Translations under genes and position numbers: made by a program
NCBI GenBank assembly: GCA_017642965.1
Contig: JAEPOJ010000027.1
Location: 22,736-55,431 of the forward strand
Direction of reading: 5' to 3'
Length of the DNA stretch: 32,696 bases
From: Phycisphaerales bacterium
GTDB lineage: Bacteria > Planctomycetota > Phycisphaerae > Phycisphaerales > UBA1924
The notes under the pieces: model-generated
Told to the model about the DNA's origin: nothing
Databases searched by the model: none
The model's input: only the letters and a program-made list of their open reading frames with translations
Shown here: one piece after another, positions 24,262 to 32,696 of the stretch
How positions within the stretch are numbered: the first letter of the stretch is position 1
Layout of the letters: each line of letters opens with the position of its first letter

Positions 24262-24707
24262 CAAGCGATCGAACCAGCGTCCTGTTTCTCTGCACCGGCA
24301 ACTCTTGCAGGAGCCAGATGGCCGAGGGTTGGGCGCGGCATCTGCATCCAGATTCGATCGAGGCGTACTCCGCGGGGATCGAGAAGCACGGGCTGAACCC
24401 CAATGCCGTCAAGGTGATGAGCGAGGTCGGAATCGACATCTCTGATCATTTCTCGAAGGACTTGAACGATCTGTCGGGGGTCGAGTTCGATCTTGTCCTC
24501 ACGGTGTGTGGGCACGCGCACGAGACCTGCCCGGTCTTCCGAGGGAACGCCCGCGTGGTGCATCAGGGGTTCGATGACCCGCCGAAGCTGGCGCTCGATG
24601 CGAAAGACGAAGAGGAAGCACTCTCCCACTACCGGCGTGTGCGCGACGAGATCGGGGCGTTCATGAGGACGCTCCTCAATGTACACATCGTTCAGACCAA
24701 CAGCTAA
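24258..24707 (+). CDS. arsC: Arsenate reductase, low-molecular-weight phosphatase type
   Basis: The cytoplasmic enzyme reduces arsenate to arsenite so that Acr3 can export it. The 149-residue protein has the P-loop CTGNSCR (nucleophile Cys12, C-x5-R). A second redox pair is seen in [13 protein letters not shown], giving the three-cysteine relay of thioredoxin-coupled ArsC enzymes. [10 protein letters not shown] supplies the Asp-Pro general acid. It belongs to the LMW protein tyrosine phosphatase fold, not the glutaredoxin-linked type. ATGA overlap with arsR indicates translational coupling. The acr3 gene starts 15 bp downstream. Confidence 0.95.
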   Translation: MTSDRTSVLFLCTGNSCRSQMAEGWARHLHPDSIEAYSAGIEKHGLNPNAVKVMSEVGIDISDHFSKDLNDLSGVEFDLVLTVCGHAHETCPVFRGNARVVHQGFDDPPKLALDAKDEEEALSHYRRVRDEIGAFMRTLLNVHIVQTNS

Positions 24708-24722
24708 ACCGGATCGGATGAC

Positions 24723-25829
24723 ATGACCACGGCCCCCACCGCCGCCGACCAGCGTGCCTGCCTGAACACCAAGCCAAAGCGGCTTGGGCTGCTCGATCGA
24801 TTCCTCACCCTCTGGATCTTCCTCGCGATGGCCATCGGGGTCATCCTGGGGCGGGCCGTGCCTGGGGTTTCCGAGCAGCTCGATCGCATGTCGATCGGGA
24901 CGACGAACATCCCCATCGCGATCGGGCTCATCCTGATGATGTACCCGCCACTGGCAAAGGTGCGCTATGAGAAGCTGCCCGAGGTGTTCCGCGATTGGAA
25001 GGTCCTCGTCCTCTCGCTCGTGCAGAACTGGGTCGTTGGGCCGGCGCTGATGTTCGGGCTCGCGGTGCTGTTCCTTCGGGATCAGCCCGAGTACATGACG
25101 GGGCTCATCCTCGTCGGGCTCGCACGGTGCATCGCGATGGTGCTCGTCTGGAACGATCTCGCACGCGGGAGCAACGACTACGCCGCGGGGCTCGTCGCGT
25201 TCAACAGCATCTTTCAGGTCCTGTTCTTCGGCGTCTACGCGTGGGTCTTCATCACGTTCCTTCCGCCGCTGATGGGGCTTGAGGGCGCCGTGGTTGATGT
25301 GTCCATCGTCGAGGTCTTCATCAGCGTCATGATTTATCTGGGTATCCCGTTCTTCGCGGGGATGATCACGAGCTTCGTGCTCCGTCCGCTCAAGGGCGAC
25401 GAGTGGTACACCAAGTCGTTCCTTCCAAAGATCGGGCCGATCACGCTCGTTGCGCTCCTGCTCACGATTATCCTGATGTTCAGCATGCAGGGTGATCGGA
25501 TCGTTGAGCTTCCCCTCGACATCCTGCGCATCGCGATCCCGCTCACGATCTACTTCGTCGTGATGTTCTTCGTGAGCTTCCTGATGGCGAAGAAGGTCGG
25601 GGCGGACTACGAGCGTTCCGCGACCCTCGCGTTCACCGCGTCGGGGAACAACTTCGAGCTGGCCATCGCCGTCGCGATCGCGGTCTTTGGTATCGGATCG
25701 GGCGTTGCGTTCGCCACCGTGGTTGGGCCGCTGGTCGAGGTTCCGGTCCTGATCACCCTTGTCAGCGTGTCCCTGTGGCTTGGGCGTCGCCTCTACCCGC
25801 AGAACACGCTCGGAACAGAGAGGGCGTAA
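24723..25829 (+). CDS. acr3: Acr3-family arsenite efflux transporter
   Basis: This inner-membrane permease exports arsenite. The 368-residue protein has about ten hydrophobic segments. It carries the Acr3 hallmark [19 protein letters not shown] with the essential TM4 Cys (Cys136), and [17 protein letters not shown] in TM9 with the conserved Glu. The cytosolic N-terminus is about 22 residues. It is the last gene of the arsR-arsC-acr3 operon, 15 bp after arsC. No arsA, arsH or arsM is present nearby. In many genomes the same gene is labelled arsB, but the sequence is of the Acr3 family and not the ArsB antiporter family. Confidence 0.95.
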   Translation: MTTAPTAADQRACLNTKPKRLGLLDRFLTLWIFLAMAIGVILGRAVPGVSEQLDRMSIGTTNIPIAIGLILMMYPPLAKVRYEKLPEVFRDWKVLVLSLVQNWVVGPALMFGLAVLFLRDQPEYMTGLILVGLARCIAMVLVWNDLARGSNDYAAGLVAFNSIFQVLFFGVYAWVFITFLPPLMGLEGAVVDVSIVEVFISVMIYLGIPFFAGMITSFVLRPLKGDEWYTKSFLPKIGPITLVALLLTIILMFSMQGDRIVELPLDILRIAIPLTIYFVVMFFVSFLMAKKVGADYERSATLAFTASGNNFELAIAVAIAVFGIGSGVAFATVVGPLVEVPVLITLVSVSLWLGRRLYPQNTLGTERA

Positions 25830-25856
25830 GTCCGCGAACTGACGCGTCGCAGGCGG

Positions 25857-25862
25857 TACACT
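25857..25862 (+). promoter_or_regulatory. Candidate -10 (TACACT) for ohr
   Basis: TACACT in the 68-bp gap after acr3 would start a transcript near 25869, about 29 nt before the ohr ATG. It could let ohr be expressed apart from the ars operon. Short motif, no good -35. Confidence 0.3.
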
Positions 25863-25897
25863 TGATCGCAGGCACTATTGCTGAGAGGAGCACCACC

Positions 25898-26323
25898 ATG
25901 CCATCACTGTACACAGCGCGCGTCGCATCCACCGGCGGACGGAACGGGCACGTCAAGAGCGAGGACGGCCTCATCGATATGGACATGACCGTCCCCCCAT
26001 CACTCGGGGGCAACGGCGACAAGCCCAACCCGGAGGTCCTGTTCGCGGCGGGCTACGCCGCGTGCTTCGGCAACGCCGTGATTTTCGTCGCGAAGGACAA
26101 GGGCATCGAGCTGGCGCCGGAAGACGTGAAGACAACCGCCGAGGTTGAACTCTTCTCGACGGATGCCGGTGAGTTCAAGCTGCGGGTCCACCTTGAGAAC
26201 GAGATCAAGGGTGTTGATCAGGCGCAGGCCGATGAGCTCGTGAAGATCGGGCACGACGTCTGCCCGTACTCGAACGCGACACGTGGCAACATCGAGGTGA
26301 CGCTGAGCGCCAAAGCGGTCTGA
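25898..26323 (+). CDS. ohr: Organic hydroperoxide resistance protein (OsmC/Ohr family)
   Basis: The dimeric cytoplasmic peroxidase reduces organic hydroperoxides, usually with lipoyl-linked thiols. The 141-residue protein shows TGGRNGHVKSEDG, NPEVLFAAGYAACFGNAV with the peroxidatic Cys56, and VCPYSNATRGNIEVTL with the resolving Cys122. This is the Ohr pattern rather than the OsmC subgroup. GAGAGGAG 7 nt before the ATG at 25898 supports the start. It follows acr3 by 68 bp on the same strand, so it may be read through from the ars promoter. No OhrR regulator is seen. Confidence 0.95.
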   Translation: MPSLYTARVASTGGRNGHVKSEDGLIDMDMTVPPSLGGNGDKPNPEVLFAAGYAACFGNAVIFVAKDKGIELAPEDVKTTAEVELFSTDAGEFKLRVHLENEIKGVDQAQADELVKIGHDVCPYSNATRGNIEVTLSAKAV

Positions 26324-26488
26324 TTGCGGCTCATTGCCGGAGTAGGTCCCCCCTTGTTTCACTTTTTGAGTCTGCTGTGCACTCCATAGCGAACCGGACG
26401 GGTACTGATGTACGTGACTCATAAAGGGGACCAATCTGTACGGAAGATGAGTGATTGCTGCGTGCAACTCCGGGGGCTCCGTCCGGTG

Positions 26489-26494
26489 TATGCT
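26489..26494 (+). promoter_or_regulatory. -10-like box TATGCT before the RND operon
   Basis: TATGCT ends 6 nt before the ATG at 26501, the same spacing as at arsR and the SlyX-like gene. No Shine-Dalgarno is present. The 177-bp gap after ohr holds nothing else I can name. Confidence 0.45.
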
Positions 26495-26500
26495 GATTTG

Positions 26501-27952
26501 ATGCGTTGCTACAGAGTGGTCTCACAGCTTGGTGTTCCGCGATCGACAACCCTGCTTGCGGTGTTCGTCTGCGGCTCCCTACTTGGTAGTGGATGCCAGC
26601 AGCGGCGCGAGCCCGCATCCATGCCGTTCCAGGATGCGCCCCCTTTCACTTCGAGCGGTAGCACCGAGCTGGCCGACGCGTGGTGGACCGCTTTCAATGA
26701 TCCGCTGCTGGATGAACGCGTTGATCGGGCATTGCGTGAGAACTTCACGCTGGCCGCGGCCTGGGAGCGGCTGCGACAGGCTGACGCCATCGCCCGACGG
26801 GCACGTTCGGATCGCTCGATCGATCTGGATGGCACCGCCGGGTTCGGACGCACGGAGCGCGATGATGGCGCAGACGATACGACACGGTTCTCGCTCGGGC
26901 TCGAGGCCTCGTACGAGGTCGATCTCTGGGGGCGGATTGGTTCGGCGATCGAGGCGGAGCGGCTCCGTGCTGTCGCGAGCGAGGCCGACTACAAAGCGGC
27001 GGCGTTGACGCTTTCGGGCGAGGTGGCAACGAACTGGTACACGCTGGTGGTGGCGCGGCTCCAGGTGCAGCTGATCCGCTCGCAGCTGGAAACGAACGAG
27101 AAGGTGCTTGAGGTCCTCGAAAGGCGATTCGCTGTGGGTCAGTCGGGGAGCGCAGACGTGCTGCGTCAGCGGCAGCTCGTGGAATCGACACGTGAACAGA
27201 TCATGATCGCCGAGTCGCTGGTTGAGGTGCTCGGGCACCAGCAGGCGATTCTTGAGGGTCGTGCACCCCAGCAGGAGTTCGCCTATCCTGGCTCATCGCT
27301 GCCGCGTGTGCCCGCGGCCCCGTCGACCGGCCTGCCCGCCGAGTTGCTCCGGCGACGCCCGGATGTGATCCGCGCGATGTATTCGCTGCGAGCGGCGGAT
27401 GAGGATGTCGCGGTGGCGGTTGCTGACACGTACCCGCGGATTGACCTGAGCGCTTCGATCTCGACCGCGGCCGAGAATCCCTCTGCTTTGTTCAGCGATT
27501 GGATCGCGAATATTGCGGCGGATGCGGTGATGCCGATTCTGGACGGGGGCGAGCGGGCAGCGGAGGTCGAGCGGGCCCGGGCTGAGCGCGAGGAGCTGCT
27601 CGCTGACTATGCGCAAACGGTACTTGATGCGTTCGGCGAGGTGGAGATCGCGCTCTCTCGAGAGCGGGAGCAGTCGCGTCGCCTTTCGAGTCTGGAGGCA
27701 CAGCTTGAGCTCGCGCGGGAGACGTACACGCAGCTTCGGACGCAGTATCTCAACGGGGCTGCCGACTTTATTGATGTTCTCACTACGCTGCGTGAGCAGC
27801 AGCAGATCGAGCGTGATCTGCTCGATGCACGCCTCAGCCTGATCACATTCAGGATCGGGCTCTACCGGGCACTCGCTGGCGGTTTCGAGACGCCGCGTGA
27901 GGCGGGCGGCGTATCCGAAGATCTCACAAACGGAGAAGAATCGCGTGGGTGA
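26501..27952 (+). CDS. NodT-family outer-membrane efflux lipoprotein
   Basis: This is the outer-membrane channel of a tripartite RND pump. The 483-residue protein begins with a signal peptide and lipobox (FVCGSLLGSGC). It continues with WWTAFNDPLLDERVDRAL, LAAAWERLRQADAIARRARS and an internal repeat of the TolC-like OEP domain (GLEASYEVDLWGRIGSAIEAERLRA; later AELLRRRPDVIRAMYSLRAADEDVAVAVADTYPRIDLSASI). These are typical of NodT/OprM proteins. The ATG at 26501 is chosen for its signal peptide and the TATGCT box 6 nt upstream; the frame is open to 26408. Its 3' end overlaps the adaptor gene by 8 bp. Here the channel gene comes first in the operon, whereas many RND operons place it last. Confidence 0.92.
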   Translation: MRCYRVVSQLGVPRSTTLLAVFVCGSLLGSGCQQRREPASMPFQDAPPFTSSGSTELADAWWTAFNDPLLDERVDRALRENFTLAAAWERLRQADAIARRARSDRSIDLDGTAGFGRTERDDGADDTTRFSLGLEASYEVDLWGRIGSAIEAERLRAVASEADYKAAALTLSGEVATNWYTLVVARLQVQLIRSQLETNEKVLEVLERRFAVGQSGSADVLRQRQLVESTREQIMIAESLVEVLGHQQAILEGRAPQQEFAYPGSSLPRVPAAPSTGLPAELLRRRPDVIRAMYSLRAADEDVAVAVADTYPRIDLSASISTAAENPSALFSDWIANIAADAVMPILDGGERAAEVERARAEREELLADYAQTVLDAFGEVEIALSREREQSRRLSSLEAQLELARETYTQLRTQYLNGAADFIDVLTTLREQQQIERDLLDARLSLITFRIGLYRALAGGFETPREAGGVSEDLTNGEESRG

Positions 27953-29180
27953 TCAAACCAGCTCTAATCGGGCCCGGATGTGGGTGCGGATCGTGCTCTC
28001 AGTGATTTGCTGCGTTCTACTTGTAGGTGGAGCGGGTGTGGCGACGTACGTCATCTATTCCACTGAGCCGGTCGCGCAGAGTGAAGCGGCGACGAGGAAG
28101 AGCGCCGCGTTGGTCGAGGTCACGCGTGTGGAGCGGGGCGACTACCGCCCCCGGCTGGAGGTGCTCGGGCAGGTGGAGCCAGCCCGCGAGCTCATGCTCA
28201 GGCCACGGGTGAGCGGTCAGATCGTGCGAATGGACCCGGGATTTCTGCCCGGCGGGCTTGTCGAGGAGGGGCAGGAGCTCGTGAGCATCGACCCTGCAGA
28301 TTATGAGCAGACGCTCACGATGATGCGGAGCGAGCACCGGCAGGTGCAGGCAGAGCTGGCCATCGAGGAGGGGCGCCAGGCGGTGGCTCGCCAGGAGTTC
28401 GAGCTGCTCGGTGAGGAGATCGACGACGACAACCGCTCGCTCGTGCTGCGTGAGCCGCAGATCGAGGCGATCCGAGCCCGCCTGGAAGCAGCCGAGGCCG
28501 CGGTCCGCCAGGCCGAGCTCGATCTGGAGCGCACGAGTGTCCGCGTGCCCTTCGATGCGCAGGTCATGTCGCGTAGCGTCAATCTCGGATCGCAGATCGG
28601 CTCTTCTGACGAGATCGCCCACCTCGTCGGGACGGATGAGTACTGGGTGATGGCGAGCGTGCCGCTGCGTGATCTGCCCTGGATCCGCTTCGATAACACC
28701 GGGAACGCTGGAGCGAGCGTTCGTGTGCATCACAAGGCCGCCTGGCCTGCGGGTGTGTATCGCGAGGGGACGGTTGCCCGCCTGATCGGCACGGTGGACA
28801 GCCAATCCCGTCTCGCCAAGGTACTCGTCTCGATCCCGGACCCGCTGGCAAGGGAAGCTGAGGGGCCGAGCATGATCCTTGACACCATCGTCGAGATTGA
28901 GATTGAGGGCGAGCAGATCTGGGACGTTGTGCGGCTCGATCGGCAGTACCTTCGCCAGAACGACACCGTCTGGGTCAAGTCTGATGGGCAGCTCGACATT
29001 CGCCAGGCCGAGGTTGTGTATCGGGATGCCGAGTACGCATACATTCGAAGCGGGCTGGAGGCGGGCGACGAGGTTGTCACGACGTCATTGGCCACGGTCT
29101 CACAAGGGTTGGCGTTGCGGCTCGAAAGAGAATCCGAGGAGCAAGATGACAACGGGCAGCCTGGGAAAGACACGCCATGA
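27945..29180 (+). CDS. RND efflux periplasmic adaptor (membrane fusion protein)
   Basis: The adaptor links the inner-membrane pump and the outer-membrane channel. The 411-residue protein has an N-terminal membrane anchor ([25 protein letters not shown]). The barrel-sandwich half [26 protein letters not shown] precedes a long alpha-hairpin (about 100-190), and the second half-motif ([26 protein letters not shown]) and beta-barrel and C-terminal domains follow. It has no lipobox. The GTG at 27945 is chosen because GGAG lies 9 nt upstream and the overlap with the previous gene is short (8 bp); an ATG at 27897 would overlap by 56 bp. It overlaps the pump gene by ATGA. Confidence 0.92.
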   Translation: MGDQTSSNRARMWVRIVLSVICCVLLVGGAGVATYVIYSTEPVAQSEAATRKSAALVEVTRVERGDYRPRLEVLGQVEPARELMLRPRVSGQIVRMDPGFLPGGLVEEGQELVSIDPADYEQTLTMMRSEHRQVQAELAIEEGRQAVARQEFELLGEEIDDDNRSLVLREPQIEAIRARLEAAEAAVRQAELDLERTSVRVPFDAQVMSRSVNLGSQIGSSDEIAHLVGTDEYWVMASVPLRDLPWIRFDNTGNAGASVRVHHKAAWPAGVYREGTVARLIGTVDSQSRLAKVLVSIPDPLAREAEGPSMILDTIVEIEIEGEQIWDVVRLDRQYLRQNDTVWVKSDGQLDIRQAEVVYRDAEYAYIRSGLEAGDEVVTTSLATVSQGLALRLERESEEQDDNGQPGKDTP

Positions 29181-32100
29181 GCGAGCGACCCGGTGAAACC
29201 AATGACTCTGGCAGCGCGATGCGAGGGCCGATCGCCTGGATGGCGCAGAACTCGATCGCTGCGAATCTGCTGATGGTCATCTTGCTGGTGGGTGGTGTGT
29301 GGTCCGCACTCTCGATCCAGAAGGAGGTCTTCCCGGAGTTCCAGCTCGACATCGTCGAGGTTGACGTTGGCTACCCCGGCGCTGCCCCCGCGGAAGTTGA
29401 ACAGGGCATCCTGCGTCCGGTCGAGGAGGCGATCCGAGGCATCGATGGGATCCGCGAGATCACGTCTCAGGCCCGCGAGGGGAACGGCTCGGTCAGCATC
29501 GAACTGGTGCCGGACACCGAGCGGATGAAGGCGTTTCAGGACATTGATCAGGCGGTCAGCCGCATCCGGACGTTCCCTGACGACATCGAGCAGCCGGAGG
29601 TTCGCCTGCAGTCGCGCCGGACGGAGGTGATGTCACTGGGGCTCTATGGAGACATCGACATCTGGACCTTGCGGAAGCTCGCTGAGCAGCTGCGTGACAC
29701 GCTGCTCGCGGACCCAGAGATCACGCAGGTTGAGCTCGGGCGGGTGCCCGACTACATCACCCATGTCGAGATCCCGCGGAATCGGCTGCGTGAGTACGGG
29801 CTGACCCTGCCTGACATCGCACGTCTGATCGAGGACTCGAGCGAGGACATCGCGGCCGGGTCGGTGCAGACCAGCGCCGGGGAGATCCTGCTGCGGGTCT
29901 CGGCCCGTAAACAGTGGTCCGAGCAGTTCGCTCAGATCGAGATCATCGCGAGCGATCAAGGGGCGATCGTCACGCTTGGCGATATCGCGACGATCCGGGA
30001 CGGGTTCGAGGAGGGGAACTTCCACTCGCAGTTCAACAGGACGCCGTCGGTCGAGATCGAGATCTATCGGGTTGGCTCGCAGTCCCCCACCGATATCGCG
30101 AACGCGGTTGATCGTGTGATGGCGGGCTACGAGCAGACGCTGCCCGAGGGTGTGACCTGGCGGATCGACAACAATAATGCGGAGGACTTCCGGCGACGCC
30201 TCTCGCTTGTCATGGAGAACGGGGTCATCGCGGTGGTGATCGTGCTGCTGATCCTGGCGCTATTCCTTGAGCTCCGTCTCGCGTTCTGGGTCATGATGGG
30301 GATGACGATCTCGTTCATCGGCGGGATCATGTTTATGCCCGCGTCTGGGCTGAGCATCAACATGATTTCGCTCTTCGGGTTTCTGGTCGTGCTGGGCATC
30401 GTTGTGGATGACGCGGTCGTCGTGGGCGAGAATGTGTACGAGAACCGCCAGCTCGGCATGGGGCATGTAAAAGCGGCGGTTCTGGGCGCGAGAGAGATCG
30501 CTGGCCCGGTGACCTTCAGCATCCTGACGAACATCGTCGCGTTCATCCCGCTGCTGTTCATCCCCGGCGAAACCGGCAAGTTCTGGAAACCGTTGCCCGT
30601 GGTCGTCATTATCGTGCTGACGGTCTCGCTGTTTGAGGCGCTCTTTATCCTCCCGGCCCACCTCGCGCACGCGAAGGAGGCGAAGGGAAAGCTGTGGGTC
30701 GCACGAAAGCTGCACGGGGCGCAGCAGTCGTTTTCCCGTTTCTTCAGCACGCTGATTGATCTGATCTATCGCCCCCTGCTGCGGATCGCCCTGCGGTTCC
30801 GCTATGTGACCGCCACGGCTGCGCTGACGTTGTTCTGGGTCGTCGGGAGCTATTCGCTCAGCGCTCACATGGGCTTGATCCTCATGCCCGAGGTTTCCGC
30901 GGATGAGATCGAGGCGGGCGTGCGTCTGCCCGTGGGAACGACGCCCGACCAGGCGGCCCGCGTGGCGGAGATCGTGACCACGGCGAGCATCGAGATGTTC
31001 GAAGAGCACAACCTCTACGAGGTCGCTGAGGGCATCAAGACAAACGTGCGCGGACAGAACTTCATTGACGTTGAGATCGTGATGAAGCCGCCGGAAGAGC
31101 GGGACATGACCGCGCGTGAGGTGATCCAGCTCTGGCGTGATTCGATCGGTGACCTGCCGGGCATCGACCAGATTACCTTCGAGGCCGAGCGAGGGCCGGG
31201 CGGGCATCGGCCCGATGTCAGCGTGGATCTGAGCCACAGCGACATTGACACGCTCGAGCAGGCGGCCATGGCGCTGGTGGCCCGGGCAGAGCAGTTCAGC
31301 AACACCCGCGATGTGAGCGACAACTACAACCGTGGGAAGACCCAGTTCGACTTCCGGCTCAAGCCCGAGGGCCGCGCGCTGGGCCTGACCCCCGCGGAGA
31401 TCGGCGGGCAGATCCGTGGCGCCTTCTATGGCTCCCTCGCATTGCGCCTGCTGCGGGGTACGAACGAGATCGAGGTGCGGGTCAAGCTCCCGGAAGAGGA
31501 ACGCAAGGACATCCATCATCTGGAAGACTTTGTTGTCCAGACCCCGAGCGGCGCGGAGGTGCCGCTGCTGGATGTTGTGGAAATCACACAGGGCGAGGCG
31601 TTCACGAGCATCAACCGGCGGGACGGTCGGCGTGTCGTGAACGTATCGATGGATGTTGAGCCGGCCCGCACGACGGGGCAGATCATCACCGCGCTCAACC
31701 GTGAGGTGCTCCCAGAACTGCGGGCCAGTTACCCGGGACTCACCTGGACGTTCGAGGGCAGCGACGCGGAGATGCGTGAGGCGACCTCCGCGCTCTGGAG
31801 CGGGTTCGGACTCGCGATGTTTGTGATCTACGCGCTGCTCGCGATCGCGTTCCGCAGCTACATCCAGCCGCTAATCGTGCTCTCCGCGATCCCGTTCGGC
31901 ATCATCGGGGCGGTGATCGGCCACATGCTGCTGGGGTTCGACCTGTCGCTGGTGAGTCTCATGGGTGTCATCGCGCTCTCGGGCGTGGTCGTGAACGATT
32001 CGCTGATCATGATCGACTATGCCAACCGCAAACGCGGGAACGATACACCGTTCGACGCGATCCTCAAGGCGGGTGTTCGGAGGTTCCGACCGATCTTCCT

Positions 32101-32338
32101 GACCACGGCCACGACGTTCTTCGGGCTGACCCCGATCATTCTTGAGACCTCGCTGCAGGCGCAGTACATCGTTCCCATGGCGATCTCGCTTGGCTTCGGC
32201 ATTGTCTTTGCGACCGCGATCATCCTGCTGCTCGTGCCGTGCCTGTACCTCATCGTCGAGGACGGTAAGCGGCTGATGGAGATCGGCTTTGGATCCCAAG
32301 GCCGGGCAGATCAAACGACGGCGAAAGGCACGCACTGA
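29177..32338 (+). CDS. RND-family efflux pump, inner-membrane transporter
   Basis: This proton-driven pump exports toxic compounds through the adaptor and channel encoded upstream. The 1053-residue protein has the AcrB plan: TM1 near residues 25-42, a large periplasmic loop with the [29 protein letters not shown] porter signature, and TM2-TM6. TM4 has [16 protein letters not shown] with the proton-relay Asp411/Asp412. A second periplasmic loop and TM7-TM12 follow. Sequence style is closer to the broad AcrB/MdtB/CzcA-like clade of environmental bacteria than to E. coli AcrB, so the substrate cannot be given. Its ATG overlaps the adaptor stop (ATGA). No TetR/MarR regulator or two-component pair is adjacent. 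Confidence 0.95.
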   Translation: MSERPGETNDSGSAMRGPIAWMAQNSIAANLLMVILLVGGVWSALSIQKEVFPEFQLDIVEVDVGYPGAAPAEVEQGILRPVEEAIRGIDGIREITSQAREGNGSVSIELVPDTERMKAFQDIDQAVSRIRTFPDDIEQPEVRLQSRRTEVMSLGLYGDIDIWTLRKLAEQLRDTLLADPEITQVELGRVPDYITHVEIPRNRLREYGLTLPDIARLIEDSSEDIAAGSVQTSAGEILLRVSARKQWSEQFAQIEIIASDQGAIVTLGDIATIRDGFEEGNFHSQFNRTPSVEIEIYRVGSQSPTDIANAVDRVMAGYEQTLPEGVTWRIDNNNAEDFRRRLSLVMENGVIAVVIVLLILALFLELRLAFWVMMGMTISFIGGIMFMPASGLSINMISLFGFLVVLGIVVDDAVVVGENVYENRQLGMGHVKAAVLGAREIAGPVTFSILTNIVAFIPLLFIPGETGKFWKPLPVVVIIVLTVSLFEALFILPAHLAHAKEAKGKLWVARKLHGAQQSFSRFFSTLIDLIYRPLLRIALRFRYVTATAALTLFWVVGSYSLSAHMGLILMPEVSADEIEAGVRLPVGTTPDQAARVAEIVTTASIEMFEEHNLYEVAEGIKTNVRGQNFIDVEIVMKPPEERDMTAREVIQLWRDSIGDLPGIDQITFEAERGPGGHRPDVSVDLSHSDIDTLEQAAMALVARAEQFSNTRDVSDNYNRGKTQFDFRLKPEGRALGLTPAEIGGQIRGAFYGSLALRLLRGTNEIEVRVKLPEEERKDIHHLEDFVVQTPSGAEVPLLDVVEITQGEAFTSINRRDGRRVVNVSMDVEPARTTGQIITALNREVLPELRASYPGLTWTFEGSDAEMREATSALWSGFGLAMFVIYALLAIAFRSYIQPLIVLSAIPFGIIGAVIGHMLLGFDLSLVSLMGVIALSGVVVNDSLIMIDYANRKRGNDTPFDAILKAGVRRFRPIFLTTATTFFGLTPIILETSLQAQYIVPMAISLGFGIVFATAIILLLVPCLYLIVEDGKRLMEIGFGSQGRADQTTAKGTH

Positions 32339-32360
32339 ATCGATACGTGCATCCGACATG

Positions 32361-32387
32361 AAAAAGGCACCCACTCGGGTGGGTGCC
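32361..32387. terminator. Intrinsic terminator shared by the RND operon and the edge gene
   Basis: GGCACCCAC (32366-32374) pairs perfectly with GTGGGTGCC (32379-32387) around a 4-nt TCGG loop. On the minus strand five T follow (plus-strand AAAAA 32361-32365), so it is a strong terminator for the gene ending at 32422. It also sits 28 nt after the RND stop. Confidence 0.85.
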
Positions 32388-32421
32388 AGTGTCGTTTGCG
32401 GTAACTTCGTATCGCAGAGGA

Positions 32422-32696
32422 TTATCGGCGGCGACGGGCCGCGGCGAGCCCGCCAAGGCCCAGAATCGCCAGCGAGCCGGGCGTCGGCGTGACCACGATA
32501 TCAAATGAATACGACTGGCCAGCGGTGAACTCCGCAAGCACGACACCATAGTTTCCGGGGCCGAGCGGTGCGGAACCGCCGACATCCGAGAGATTCCAGA
32601 CGTTCAGGAAGTTGGTTCCGACATCACCGGGAACCATGCTGCCGGAAGATGCCTGGAACCAGCCGCCACCCTGATCGGTGTAGAGACGGAAACCGG
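32422..32696 (-). CDS. PEP-CTERM-like sorting-signal protein, C-terminal part
   Basis: The reading frame is open from the right edge of the window to a TAA at 32422-32424, so only the last 90 or so residues are visible. They include RLYTDQGGGWFQASSG, a short beta-rich stretch (FLNVWNLSDVGG, YGVVLAEFTAGQSYSFDIVV) and the tail PTPGSLAILGLGGLAAARRRR. The tail is nearly identical to that of the protein at 4868-5530: Pro-Gly-Ser turn, Gly-Leu-rich helix, four Arg. This predicts export and cleavage by an exosortase-type enzyme. Its role is unknown. Confidence 0.8.
   Translation of the reverse strand, partial: GFRLYTDQGGGWFQASSGSMVPGDVGTNFLNVWNLSDVGGSAPLGPGNYGVVLAEFTAGQSYSFDIVVTPTPGSLAILGLGGLAAARRRR

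Noticed and set aside
26324..26500. Small gene or regulator between ohr and the RND operon
   Set aside because: No frame with a start, plausible composition and ribosome binding site was found. The open frame from 26408 is an unsupported extension of the channel gene.
30260..31519. 419-codon antisense frame in the RND pump gene
   Set aside because: No recognisable domain, composition typical of a shadow frame, and the sense strand is a clear RND transporter.

Overview
The window looks like chromosome from a member of the Planctomycetota, most likely class Phycisphaerae. Three lines of evidence point there. The DNA is GC-rich. Secreted proteins end in a PGS-x-A-x-LGLGGLAA-x-RRRR tail (4868-5530 and the right-hand edge) or in a paired dockerin-like FFDVSAFL repeat (3795-4829). 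A pseudopilin-like protein carries a C-terminal NG...DGH motif. I cannot name a species. I see no rRNA, tRNA, CRISPR array, intact insertion sequence or prophage.

Layout. 1-5600: a Gfo/Idh/MocA-like protein converges on tyrosyl-tRNA synthetase. A heptamer tandem repeat and a 124-bp imperfect inverted repeat lie between them. A pseudopilin-like gene precedes tyrS, and divergent from it are two secreted-protein genes with different C-terminal anchors. 5600-8170 (minus strand): UDP-glucose dehydrogenase, a membrane zinc-ribbon protein and an orphan DNA methyltransferase. 8300-13000 (plus): SAM methyltransferase, long-chain polyprenyl diphosphate synthase, a four-helix membrane protein and a glutamine-dependent asparagine synthase whose central 1.1 kb has different base composition. 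13050-18000: MscS channel, Tat-type lipoprotein amidase, YggS, a small lipoprotein, a SlyX-like coiled coil, a PleD-like diguanylate cyclase and an Hpt protein. 18180-22000: nadD, metK, purM and mscL. 22060-26320: a Cache-domain chemoreceptor, an arsenic operon (arsR-arsC-acr3) and ohr. 26500-32340: a tripartite RND efflux operon. 32422 to the edge: the C-terminus of another sorting-signal protein.

Much of the gene content concerns the envelope and stress: two mechanosensitive channels, arsenite export, organic hydroperoxide detoxification, RND efflux, and c-di-GMP and phosphorelay signalling. The rest is housekeeping metabolism. I found no new multi-gene defence or biosynthetic system.

The most interesting signals are structural. 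(1) The asnB gene is a compositional mosaic. (2) Several genes have a TANNNT -10-like box 5-8 nt before the start codon and no Shine-Dalgarno, suggesting widespread leaderless transcription. (3) Two strong intrinsic terminators lie inside the 3' coding end of the convergent neighbour. (4) A tandem heptamer array sits beside a large inverted repeat.
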